This document shows positions 24,096-34,212 of a stretch of DNA of 64,000 nt, in pieces. Origin of the DNA: JACKEQ01 sp041389565. Its GTDB lineage: Bacteria; Myxococcota_A; UBA796; GCA-2862545. The position numbers and the translations under genes were made by a program. How positions within the stretch are numbered: the stretch's first letter is position 1; each line of letters opens with the position of its first letter. Under the pieces are notes generated by a model. The model was not told the origin of the DNA. It made no database searches and worked only from the letters and a program-made list of their open reading frames with translations. Location: positions 62,001 through 126,000 of the forward strand of contig JAWKRP010000004.1 in the NCBI GenBank assembly GCA_041389565.1, read 5' to 3'.

Positions 24096-25760
24096 GTGTC
24101 CGCTCTCCTCGCCATGATCGTGCTGTCGGGCTGTGCTCCCTCCGTGCCGGATGGGGGCCCGCGCACACCCGTGCTGATCGCCACCTTCGAAGACCGCGCC
24201 GCCGGGTTCGACACGCTCGCCGAGGAGGGCGTGCGATTCGACAACGCCTGGGCTCACGCAGCTCCGCTCCGCCCGGCGCTCGCGAGCCTGCTCACGGGCC
24301 TCACGCCCGAGCAGCACGGCCTCACCGACCCGGTGCTGCACGGGCTCACGGCGCCCACCCTCGGCGACGAGCTGGCGGCAGCGGGCTGGCAGACGTTCCG
24401 CGACCTCGCGTCCCCCTCCCCGCTCCATCCCCGGGAGAGCTGGGGGTTCGCCGAGCCGGGCGTCGGCACCGGGCCCGGCACGCTCACGTGGGTGCACGGG
24501 CCCGACGCCGTCGACACCGCGACTCGGTGGCTGCGCGACAACCCCGAGGGCATCGCGTTCGTCACGGGGCTCCCGAACGACACCCCGGTCACCGAGGGCG
24601 GCGGGCACGTGCCGCTCGCGTGGTTCGGTCCCGACAGCCCCCCGGGCGAGGTGCGCACCGAGCTCGCGGCGCACGTGGACGTCGCGGCCACGATCACCGC
24701 GCTGCTCGAGCTCGAGCCGCTGGGGTCGGGCGTTCCGCTGCCCGAGGGCGGCAGCGAGCAGGTCGTGCTGCTCGAGAGCCTGCCGCGCCTCACCGTCGGG
24801 GGCCCGGTCACGCGGGTCGTGCGCACGGAGGGCGCCGTGCAGCTCACCCCCACCGAGCTGCCGCCCATCACCGACCTCGTGCCGATCGACCCGATCGCGA
24901 CGTGGACGGAAGACTCCCTCCCGACCGACCCGCTCGCGAGCACGCCCACCGACAACTCGCGCGAGGCGCTCCAGCCGCTCCGCGAAGCCCAGGCCGCGCT
25001 GAAGAACAACCGGCTCCGCGACGCCCGCCAGGCGCTCGAGCGGTCGGACGAGCGTGCGGGCCCCACACCGACGGGCGATCTGCTGCGGGTCGAGCTCCTG
25101 CAGCGCGAGGGCCGGCCACGGGAGGCGCTCGACCTGCTGGAGGCCCGCTGGGACCGGTCTCCGTCGGATGCGCTGGCCTTCCGGATCGGGATCACGGCCC
25201 TCGAGCTCCGCGAGCCGACCCGGGCCGCGCGCTGGCTCGACCGGGTGCTGGACCGTCGGCCCGACCACCCCCTGGCGCTGGCGTCCCGCATCCGGTGTGC
25301 GGCCCTCAGCGGGGATCCCGACCTCGTCGACGGCCTGCACGCCCACCTGTGGGTGGTCGACGCGGCGGCGGCCGGGCGCGTGCAGGTCCAGCTCGACCTC
25401 GATGCCGGGCGTCCGCCCGACCTCGGCCTTCTCGCCCGCCTGGAGTCGGCCAGCGATCCGGAGGCCCGACTCCTGCTGGCCCGCGCGATCTGGCAGAGGG
25501 GGCACTGGCGCGAGGCGCTCGACCGTGCGAACGCCATCCTGGGCGATCATCCTCGACATGTCGACACCCGGCTGGCCCTCGCCACCTGGTCGATCGAGCT
25601 CGGAGACGCGGAGCAGGCCGTGCGGCTCGTGGGTCCGGTGGCACGGTGGTTCCCGGACGACCTGAGGGTCGGCGCGCTCGATTCACTCGCCCGAGACGCC
25701 CTGGCGACCGAGCGCTGGCAGCTGCAGGCGATTCGCGGAGGCTTCCGGGGTCACCCCTGA
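24096..25760 (+). CDS. Catalytically dead sulfatase-like lipoprotein with C-terminal TPR repeats
   Basis: 554 residues. A GTG start gives MSALLAMIVLSGC, with the lipobox Cys at 13. Residues about 24-240 follow the alkaline-phosphatase/sulfatase fold: VRFDNAWAHAAPLRPALASLLTGLTPEQHGL matches the region around the sulfatase nucleophile, and ELAAHVDVAATITALLEL matches the usual (S/G)HVDLAPTLL. The catalytic Cys/Ser of the C-x-P-x-R motif is Leu58, and the Arg is Leu62. The N-terminal metal-binding Asp pair is absent (LIATFEDRAAGF). Residues about 290-550 are TPR-like helical pairs (ARQALERSDERAG, EALDLLEARWDRSPSD, AARWLDRVLDRRPDHPLAL). A pseudo-enzyme used as a binding scaffold is the simplest reading. 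Confidence 0.78.
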   Translation: MSALLAMIVLSGCAPSVPDGGPRTPVLIATFEDRAAGFDTLAEEGVRFDNAWAHAAPLRPALASLLTGLTPEQHGLTDPVLHGLTAPTLGDELAAAGWQTFRDLASPSPLHPRESWGFAEPGVGTGPGTLTWVHGPDAVDTATRWLRDNPEGIAFVTGLPNDTPVTEGGGHVPLAWFGPDSPPGEVRTELAAHVDVAATITALLELEPLGSGVPLPEGGSEQVVLLESLPRLTVGGPVTRVVRTEGAVQLTPTELPPITDLVPIDPIATWTEDSLPTDPLASTPTDNSREALQPLREAQAALKNNRLRDARQALERSDERAGPTPTGDLLRVELLQREGRPREALDLLEARWDRSPSDALAFRIGITALELREPTRAARWLDRVLDRRPDHPLALASRIRCAALSGDPDLVDGLHAHLWVVDAAAAGRVQVQLDLDAGRPPDLGLLARLESASDPEARLLLARAIWQRGHWREALDRANAILGDHPRHVDTRLALATWSIELGDAEQAVRLVGPVARWFPDDLRVGALDSLARDALATERWQLQAIRGGFRGHP

Positions 25761-25914
25761 CGGGGCTCCGGTCTCAGCGGCGGCGGCGGAACAGCGCGAT
25801 CAGCGGGAGCAGCAGCGCGCCGAGCGGCGAGGAGCCCCCGGACTCACACGCACAGCCTCCGCGGAAGTAGAGGTCGTCCTCACCCGGCGGCGGCGGGAAC
25901 ACGTCGGTGTCGGA

Positions 25915-25985
25915 GTCCGCATCGCTGTCGGTGTCCGCGTCCGTGTCCGTGTCGGTGTCCGCATCCGTGTCGGTGTCCGCATCGC
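25915..25985 (-). repeat. Hexanucleotide tandem repeat coding Asp-Thr / Asp-Ala
   Basis: Imperfect tandem copies of GTGTCC/GCATCC on the plus strand encode an acidic DTDADTDTDTDADTDSD run near the C-terminus of the repeat lipoprotein. Acidic alternation of this kind can bind Ca2+ or act as a spacer. Confidence 0.7.
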
Positions 25986-26119
25986 CGCCCGAGTCGCCGG
26001 TCTCGGCACCGCTGTCGAACAGACCGGAGTCGGGCAGACCGGAGCCCCCGGACCCGCCGCTGTCGAACAGGCCCGAGTCCGGCAGACCGGAGCCCCCGGA
26101 CCCGCCGCTGTCGAACAAT

Positions 26120-27128
26120 CCGCTGTCGAACAGCCCGGATCCGCCGGAGTCGCCGCCGGAGTCCCCCCCCGAATCCCCGGAGTCGCCGCCGCTGTCCCCG
26201 GAGTCCCCCGAGGTGTCCCCCGAGTCGCCCGAGTCGCCCGGCCCACCGGAGTCCCCCGACGTGTCCCCGGAGTCGCCCGAGTCGCCCGAGGTGTCGCCGG
26301 AATCGCCCCCGCCGGAGTCCCCGGAGGTGTCACCCGAGTCTCCGGACGTATCGCCGGAGTCCCCGGAATCCCCCGGTCCACCCGAGTCTCCGGAGGTGTC
26401 ACCCGAGTCCCCGGAATCCCCCGGTCCACCCGAGTCCCCAGACGTGTCGCCCGAATCGCCCGAGGTGTCGCCCGAGTCCCCAGAGGTGTCGCCCGAATCC
26501 CCCGGTCCGCCCGAATCCCCGGAAGTGTCGCCCGAGTCTCCAGACGAGTCGCCCGAATCCCCCGGTCCACCCGAATCGCCCGAGGTGTCGCCCGAGTCCC
26601 CCGGTCCACCCGAGTCCCCGGGTCCGCCCGAATCCCCGGAAGTGTCGCCCGAATCCCCCGGTCCGCCCGAATCCCCGGAAGTGTCGCCCGAATCCACCGG
26701 TCCACCCGAGTCTCCGGAAGTGTCGCCCGAATCCGGAAGTGTCGCCCGAATCCCCCGGTCCGCCCGAATCCCCGGAAGTGTCGCCCGATTCCGGAGGTGT
26801 CACCCGAATCCCCGTCCGCCCGAATCCCGTGCCTGAATCCCCCGGTCCGCCCGAGTCCCCGAAGTGTCCCCAGAATCCCCGGTCCACCCGAATCCCCAGA
26901 AGTGTCGCCCGAGTCTCCGGAGGTGTCACCCGAATCCCCCGGTCCGCCCGAATCCCCGGAAGTGTCGCCTGAATCCCCCGGTCCGCCCGAGTCCCCCGAA
27001 GTGTCCCCAGAATCCCCCGGCCCGCCCGAGTCGCCCGCAGACGTGTCCCCGGAGTCCCCCGGCCCGACGGACGTGTCCGGACCGCCCGACGTGTCGCCCG
27101 AGTCACCGAGTCCGCCGGAGTCGCCCCC
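26120..27128 (-). repeat. 1-kb low-complexity repeat coding Gly-Asp-Ser/Thr units
   Basis: About 1 kb of degenerate 9- to 18-base units. On the minus strand they encode GDSG, GDTS and GGPGDSG. Homopolymer C runs of four or five bases recur in every unit, which makes the array prone to slippage and to sequencing errors. The clustered frame breaks lie between 26722 and 26885. Confidence 0.85.
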
Positions 27129-27337
27129 AGGAGCCGTGTCCGAGACGGCCGTCTCCCCCGAGTCGAGCGGCACCTGCGTGTCGAAGAGACCGAAGCTCGT
27201 GTCGCCCGTGAGTGGACCGGTGTCGGACGCGAACAGCACCCGCGCCTGCCGGTCGGACCGCGCCGCGTACGGATCGGGCTCCACGCAGCCCGCGAGCGCG
27301 AGCACGGCCACCAGCGAGAGACCCGTGCGGACTGAGC

Positions 27338-29176
<1,839 letters not shown>

Positions 29177-29213
29177 CGGGGTCCTCCGGGCCCCCAGCCT
29201 ACCTGCTTTGAAG

Positions 29214-29219
29214 TATGGT
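29214..29219 (+). promoter_or_regulatory. -10 element of a probable leaderless transcript
   Basis: TATGGT ends 5 bases before the ATG at 29225; the short divergent gap to the OmpA gene leaves no room for a normal leader. Confidence 0.45.
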
Positions 29220-29224
29220 GCGCC

Positions 29225-30754
29225 ATGGTCGGCCCGAGAGCGTCGCTGGTCCAAGCCCTGTTCGCCCTGATCGTCATCTCGGCGGTGAGCCTGGGTGCGT
29301 ACGGCGTGCTGTGGCTGATCGACTTCGGGATCTCCGGCACTCCGCCGTGGTGGCTGTTCGCCGAGCCCGGTGCCCACGAGACGCTCGGGAGCTTCTCGGA
29401 GGTGACGGTCGGGATCCTCGGGATCGCGATCACGGTCGTCGCGATCATCGTGGAGCTCGCGGCCAACCGCTACACGCCGCGGATCACGGAGCTGTTCGTC
29501 AACGATCGCGTGAACCAGACCGTGATGGGCTTCTTCGTGCTCACCACGGTCGTGGTGCTGCTCGTGAACATGAGCCTGTACTCGGGGCACCACCCGCTCG
29601 CGATGGTGTGGACCAGCACGGCCCTGATGACGTTCTCGCTGCTCGCGATCCTCCCGTACTTCGTCTACGTGTTCGACTTCCTCACCCCCACCCAGATCGT
29701 GAACCGCCTGCAGAGCCGCACCACGGGGGCGATCGGGCGCGCCGCGCGCGGCGGTGGGATCCAGGGGGCGCGGCACGACGTGCTCCTCGGGGTCGAGCAG
29801 CTCGGCGACATCACGCTGAACAGCATCGACACGAAGGACAAGCCGATCGCGATCAGCACGGTGGAGGCGCTCGCAGCGGTCGCCCAGTACGCCATCGAGC
29901 ACAAGGGCGCGTGCCCCGACGCGTGGTTCGACAGCCGGTTCCTGGCGAACAACGACCAGGACTTCGTCGCGCTCCACGAAGACATGGTGGTCGCGCTGGA
30001 GGAGCGGCGCACCTGGGTCGAGATGAAGGTGTTGCGCCAGTTCCAGACGGTGTTCGGCGCGGCCGCGAACCGGATGCGCGACATCAACCACCTGGTGGGC
30101 ATCGAGACCCGACGCCTGGCGATGGTGGCGCACGAGCGTGGCGACCAGCCGTCGGTGGCGCAGTCGATCCGGTTCATGAACACGTACCTGCGGGCCTCGC
30201 TGAACGCCCACGACGTCCGCACGTCCTACAACCTGCTCAACGAATACCGCGTGCTGGCCGAGGAATTCCTGGATGCGGGCGCGGAGGACCGCCTGCTGGA
30301 GGTCGCGACGCACATCCGGTTCTACGGGCAGCTGGCGTTCGCGATGAACACCGGGTTCATCCTGGAGACCGCCGCGTTCGACCTGTGCAGCCTGCTGGAG
30401 CGGGTGCACGAGAAGCGGTCGCCGTGCCACGACCACATGCTGATCGGCATCTTCCTGGAGCTCGACCGCGAGCCGGAGGGCGGCAAGACCCAGGAGGCGT
30501 CGCTACGCGGCGTGCGGAAGGCACAGATCAAGCTGGCCACGCACTACCTCGTGCACGGCGACGAAGACTCCGCACGCCGCATCCACCAGGACATGCGGGG
30601 CGAGCGCCGGGAGCGCATCCTGTCGATCCGCGCCGAGCTCGAGGCGGTCACGGAGCAGGAGTACTGGGAGGTCAGCGACCGGGGCATCAACTTCGAGTGG
30701 CTGCCTCCGGAGCGCCGCGCGATGCTCCCGCTGTTCTTCAGCTGGTTCGATTAG
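29225..30754 (+). CDS. DUF2254-like membrane protein
   Basis: A 509-residue inner-membrane protein. Four hydrophobic spans lie in the first ~165 residues: FALIVISAVSLGAYGVLWLI, LGIAITVVAIIVELAA, VMGFFVLTTVVVLLVNMSLY and ALMTFSLLAILPYFVYVF. A ~340-residue cytoplasmic helical domain follows. The layout and the segment FVNDRVNQTVMGFFVL are like DUF2254 (predicted membrane protein) families, whose function is unknown. The cytoplasmic part is rich in Arg/Glu helices (RRTWVEMKVLRQFQTVF). The transcript appears leaderless. It converges on the CapA gene. Confidence 0.65.
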   Translation: MVGPRASLVQALFALIVISAVSLGAYGVLWLIDFGISGTPPWWLFAEPGAHETLGSFSEVTVGILGIAITVVAIIVELAANRYTPRITELFVNDRVNQTVMGFFVLTTVVVLLVNMSLYSGHHPLAMVWTSTALMTFSLLAILPYFVYVFDFLTPTQIVNRLQSRTTGAIGRAARGGGIQGARHDVLLGVEQLGDITLNSIDTKDKPIAISTVEALAAVAQYAIEHKGACPDAWFDSRFLANNDQDFVALHEDMVVALEERRTWVEMKVLRQFQTVFGAAANRMRDINHLVGIETRRLAMVAHERGDQPSVAQSIRFMNTYLRASLNAHDVRTSYNLLNEYRVLAEEFLDAGAEDRLLEVATHIRFYGQLAFAMNTGFILETAAFDLCSLLERVHEKRSPCHDHMLIGIFLELDREPEGGKTQEASLRGVRKAQIKLATHYLVHGDEDSARRIHQDMRGERRERILSIRAELEAVTEQEYWEVSDRGINFEWLPPERRAMLPLFFSWFD

Positions 30755-30769
30755 CCCGGGCGCAAGGGC

Positions 30770-32095
30770 TCACGGGCGTGGCGCGAACGTGCCGTCCTTC
30801 GCGATCACCGGTGCGCGCGCGCCGAAGTCCTCGTCGGACAGCGACCGGATGAGGTCGACCGCCGTGTGCTCGGCATCCGGCATCGGGATGCCCTCCCCTT
30901 CCAGCCGGATCGGCAGGATGCGCCCGCTCACCAGACGGCCTTCGTGGTCGAGCGTCGCTTCCAGCACGAGCGACGTGGACAGGTGCCCGGACAGGTTGAA
31001 CCGACCGTAGGTCGCGAAGTTCCCGAGGCTGTACGCGACGAGGTGCCCGTCGACGAGCTCCATGCCGCGCGGCACGTGCGGACCGTGCCCCAGCACGAGG
31101 TCGGCCCCGGCCTCGATGGCGACCCGCGCGAACTTCCGCAGGTGCCCACGGTTCTCGCTGTAGAACTTCTCTTCGTGGTCGGGGACGTGCAGGTTCTTCG
31201 CACCCTCCGCACCACCGTGGAAGCTCACGATCACGAGGTCGTGGTTCGCGGCGACCCCACGGATGAGCGCCGCGGCGGTCTCGTGGTCGTTCAGGTAGTG
31301 CCCCGAACGCGACGTGTGGAAGCCGATCATCCCGATCCGGATGCCGTCGTGCTCGACCGTCGCGATGGTTCCGGGACGCCCGGAGTGCGCGATGCCGAGC
31401 GCATTCAGCGTCTGCTCGGTCTGATCGCGGCACGTCTCGCCGAAGTCCTCGGCGTGGTTGTTGGCCGTGGACAGCAGGTCGAACCCGGCCTTCTTCAGCC
31501 AGGCGCCGTAGCTCGTGGGGGTGCGGAACGCGTAGCAGTTCTCGCCCGGCTGGCACTTGTTCGTCGAGCCCCCGTCGCACAGCGGGCCCTCGAGGTTCCC
31601 GAAGGTGACGTCGGCGTCGTTGAGCAGCCCGTACACGCCCGCCAGCACGGTCGCACCGTCATCCGGCGGCAGGAACCCGGCCGGGAAGTCGGTGCCCATC
31701 ATGAGGTCGCCGACGGCCCGCAGCCGCACGGTCTTCCCGCTCGGGAGCGGCGCACGCACGCTGTCGGGCGCACCGGACGCTCCGGCCTTGATCGTCGCGA
31801 GGGACGCGAGGTGCCCACGGGCGGTCGCCAGGCGCTGATCGACCTCGGCGTGCGCGGGGTCGAGGGCCTTCACCTGCTCCCAGTGCTTCACGACGTTCGC
31901 CCAGTCGTTCTCGGTCCAGTACGACCAGCCGAGCTCCCAGTGACACGGCACGAACGACGCGTCCGCAGCGAGGCACGCCTGGTACGCGGTCTTCGCGGCC
32001 GCGACGTCACCCGAGCGCTGCGCGGCCATCCCCTGCGCGAGCAGGGCCTCCGGCGTCGGACCGGCCACCGCGAGCATGCTCCACCACATCAACAT
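30770..32095 (-). CDS. CapA-type metallophosphoesterase with N-terminal TPR
   Basis: 441 residues. A short signal (MLMWWSMLAVAG) is followed by a pair of TPR-like helices (AQGMAAQRSGDVAAAKTAYQ ...). The CapA / PGA_cap domain starts near 120: VRLRAVGDLMMG, the conserved NLEGPL, STANNHAEDFG, VIVSFHGG and LVLGHGPHVPRGMELVDG with YSLGNFATYGRF at the end. This metallophosphatase-like fold is tied to poly-gamma-glutamate or capsule export in Bacillus, but the family is broad. Two Cys pairs (LCDGGSTNKC, ENCYAF) suggest an oxidised periplasmic site. GGGAGGTCCG precedes the ATG. The TPR fusion is less usual. Confidence 0.88.
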   Translation of the reverse strand: MLMWWSMLAVAGPTPEALLAQGMAAQRSGDVAAAKTAYQACLAADASFVPCHWELGWSYWTENDWANVVKHWEQVKALDPAHAEVDQRLATARGHLASLATIKAGASGAPDSVRAPLPSGKTVRLRAVGDLMMGTDFPAGFLPPDDGATVLAGVYGLLNDADVTFGNLEGPLCDGGSTNKCQPGENCYAFRTPTSYGAWLKKAGFDLLSTANNHAEDFGETCRDQTEQTLNALGIAHSGRPGTIATVEHDGIRIGMIGFHTSRSGHYLNDHETAAALIRGVAANHDLVIVSFHGGAEGAKNLHVPDHEEKFYSENRGHLRKFARVAIEAGADLVLGHGPHVPRGMELVDGHLVAYSLGNFATYGRFNLSGHLSTSLVLEATLDHEGRLVSGRILPIRLEGEGIPMPDAEHTAVDLIRSLSDEDFGARAPVIAKDGTFAPRP

Positions 32096-32125
32096 CGGAC
32101 CTCCCTCGACCCAACCCGCTGCGCG

Positions 32126-33130
32126 TCAGTCCTCATCCGAGACCTTCGGGAGCTTCGACTGACAGCGCTCCTCCCGCTCCTCGGCGGTGTCGTTGCGGAG
32201 GATCACCAGCTGGGACGCGGAGTGCAGGAGCCTCGGACCGGGGTTCAGAGGCGCGATGTCGACCTGCGAGATGAGCACCCCGGCGGGGTTGCCCGCGAAG
32301 CCCAGATCCGGCGTGAAGATCGCGACGGCGCCCCCCGTGTCGATCTCGACGAGCTCGAGCTGGGATGCGGCGGCGTCGCCGAGGATGACGAGCTTGAGGT
32401 GGTCGCTGGCGGCGCCGCCCGTGAACCGGACGTGCCGGGTGTTCGGGCCGATGCAGATCTCGTGGCTCGGCACGTTCAGCTCGAACCCGGCGACCCCGCT
32501 GATGTCCACCCCGGTGCAGAGCCCGTAGTCGGCGCCCGCGACGTTGCGCTCGCACATCCGGTCGTCGGTGAGCCCCACCGTGCTGACCTCGATCGACGCG
32601 TCGACCCGCGCGTTCACGAAGCAGTCGTGGCACCACACGTGGAGGTCGGACCCGTCGGCCGCCCCGGACGGCAGCCCGTCGTCGAGGCCCGCAGCCGGCC
32701 GGCCGTACCCGATGGCGCCGTTCCCGTACCCCTCGATGTGCAGCCGACCGACCGCCGGGCCGTACGCGAAGTCGAGGTAGTGGAAGTCGAGGTCGGTGAT
32801 GCGCGAGACGCCCGTGGCCGTGCGCCACTGGAGGTCGAGCGTGGGGTACGCGCCCGCGCTCGGGAACGTGAAGGGCTCGATCTCGAAGTCGACCTCGTGC
32901 ACGTCTTCGAGCGAGAGCGCACCATCGTCGACTTCGATCCGACCATCGCGGATCCCGAGGGTCTTCACCTCGCAGTCCTCGTCGGCATCGACCGTGCTGG
33001 CGACCCGCATCGGCCAGTCGTCCTCGGTGGAGTACGCGATGGAGTCGAGCCCGGAGCACTGCACCTGCCGTGCATCCCAGAGGTCGGCCGCACACCCCGC
33101 GAGCGCCAGGCAGGCCCACACGCGCGTCAC
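32126..33130 (-). CDS. Lipoprotein of unknown function, third gene of the kinase operon
   Basis: 334 residues. The GTG at 33130 overlaps the preceding stop (GTGA) and gives a signal VTRVWACLALAGC with lipobox LAGC (Cys13). The mature protein is beta-rich with paired cysteines (WCHDCF, MCERN ... LCTGV, EICIGP) and contains LDLQWRTATGVSRITDLDF and HVRFTGGAASDHLKLVIL. No known domain is recognised. The C-terminus is charged. As the last gene after a Ser/Thr kinase and a transmembrane protein it may be a surface partner of that kinase. Envelope location is supported; the function is not. Confidence 0.75.
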   Translation of the reverse strand: MTRVWACLALAGCAADLWDARQVQCSGLDSIAYSTEDDWPMRVASTVDADEDCEVKTLGIRDGRIEVDDGALSLEDVHEVDFEIEPFTFPSAGAYPTLDLQWRTATGVSRITDLDFHYLDFAYGPAVGRLHIEGYGNGAIGYGRPAAGLDDGLPSGAADGSDLHVWCHDCFVNARVDASIEVSTVGLTDDRMCERNVAGADYGLCTGVDISGVAGFELNVPSHEICIGPNTRHVRFTGGAASDHLKLVILGDAAASQLELVEIDTGGAVAIFTPDLGFAGNPAGVLISQVDIAPLNPGPRLLHSASQLVILRNDTAEEREERCQSKLPKVSDED

Positions 33131-34212
33131 TCGCGGCCCCCGACCGAAAGGGCCCGGCTCGCGGCGTCCCGCGCGGCGATGCGGTGCTTCTTGCGCTGCT
33201 GGGCGAGCCGCGAGCGGTAGGTGATGCCCGTGACCGCGACGATGCCGGAGATCACCATCGCGGACGTCATCACCGCTGGGTCCTGGCTGCGACCGCGGAA
33301 GCGCTCCCACCCGAACAGGTACGTGCCGTAGGCGCCCGCCCCCACGACCGCGACCGCACCGACCTGGCCCACGGTGTTCATCGGGAGCTTGCCGAGCGCC
33401 TCGCGCCCGCTGGCCTGGGTCTTCGCGAGGGGCACGACGTCGGCGCGCCACGACATCGCCTGGCCCTTCGCATCGGCGAGGCTGCGGCCCATGCCCGACA
33501 GCGGCGCCTGGAACTTCAGGTCGGTGCCGGCGACCGGCTTCGGAGCCACCGGATCTGGCGCAGGCTCCGGGACCGGCCCAGGCGCCACCGGATCCGGCGC
33601 AGGCTCCGGGACCGGCGCAGGCGCCACGGGAGCCGTGACGGGTGCCGCCGGGAGCGACAGGGTCAGCGCACCGTCTTCGGAGACCTCGATGGCGCGGGCG
33701 TAGCGCGGCGCCCCCTCACCGACCTGAACGAGGTGCATGCCCACGGGGGCGCGCAGCTTCTTCAGCACCACCCCGTCGAGCCACACGTCCTCGCCGTCTC
33801 CCCGCCCGCGGAGCACGAGGTCGGCGCTCGCCCCCGAGGGACTGGCCGCGCTCTCCCAGCGCGCGCGGTACTCGGCGCCGTAGTCACCGTTGAAGTACTC
33901 GGGGTCCCCGAGCTTCGACGCCGCGAACGCACGGTCGGCGCGCGGATCCTCCTCGAAGCTCCAGATCATCGCCTGGGCCTGGAAGTAGCGCGACACCTGC
34001 ACGGGCGTCACCGGATCTCCGCAGGCCATCCCGTCGACCGCGGTTCCGAGCGCCCGCTGCGCGTCGGCGAGGAAGAACGAGAGCAGGTCGGACTCGGCGG
34101 ACCGGAGTGCGGTGTCGACCTCGGGGCACTCTGCGTGCGCGACGGTGCCGAGCACCGCGAACCCGATCAGAAGGCCGCCTCCCAGGCCCCTGCGTCCCTT
34201 CTCCACAACCAC
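33127..34212 (-). CDS. Exported protein with Pro-rich linker and C-terminal membrane helix, second gene of the kinase operon
   Basis: About 361 residues. The GTG at 34212 follows GAGG and gives a standard signal (VVVEKGRRGLGGGLLIGFAVLGTVAHA). A CTG at 34170 that overlaps the kinase stop as CTGA and sits 7 bases after GGGAGG is an alternative and would give a 12-residue signal. The mature part starts with a ~120-residue helical domain with paired Cys, then a PEGA-like unit (DVWLDGVVLKKLRAPVGMHLVQVGEG), a Pro/Ala tandem repeat and a terminal region with two hydrophobic helices (VGAVAVVGAGAYGTYLFG, VMTSAMVISGIVAVTGI). Coupled to both neighbours, so it belongs to the kinase system. Confidence 0.75.
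   Translation of the reverse strand: MVVEKGRRGLGGGLLIGFAVLGTVAHAECPEVDTALRSAESDLLSFFLADAQRALGTAVDGMACGDPVTPVQVSRYFQAQAMIWSFEEDPRADRAFAASKLGDPEYFNGDYGAEYRARWESAASPSGASADLVLRGRGDGEDVWLDGVVLKKLRAPVGMHLVQVGEGAPRYARAIEVSEDGALTLSLPAAPVTAPVAPAPVPEPAPDPVAPGPVPEPAPDPVAPKPVAGTDLKFQAPLSGMGRSLADAKGQAMSWRADVVPLAKTQASGREALGKLPMNTVGQVGAVAVVGAGAYGTYLFGWERFRGRSQDPAVMTSAMVISGIVAVTGITYRSRLAQQRKKHRIAARDAASRALSVGGRE
33545..33622 (-). repeat. 39-base direct repeat coding a Pro-Ala linker
   Basis: Two near-identical 39-base copies (offset 39) encode PVPEPAPDPVAPG-type units in the linker of the second kinase-operon protein. One unit gained or lost would keep the frame. Confidence 0.75.

Noticed and set aside
25907..26836. 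Plus-strand frame of PESPEVSPES repeats, or a CRISPR-like array, in the repeat region
   Set aside because: The plus-strand frame is the complement of the GDSG array and has no start or Shine-Dalgarno. The units are degenerate and contiguous, without spacers, so it is a coding repeat and not CRISPR.
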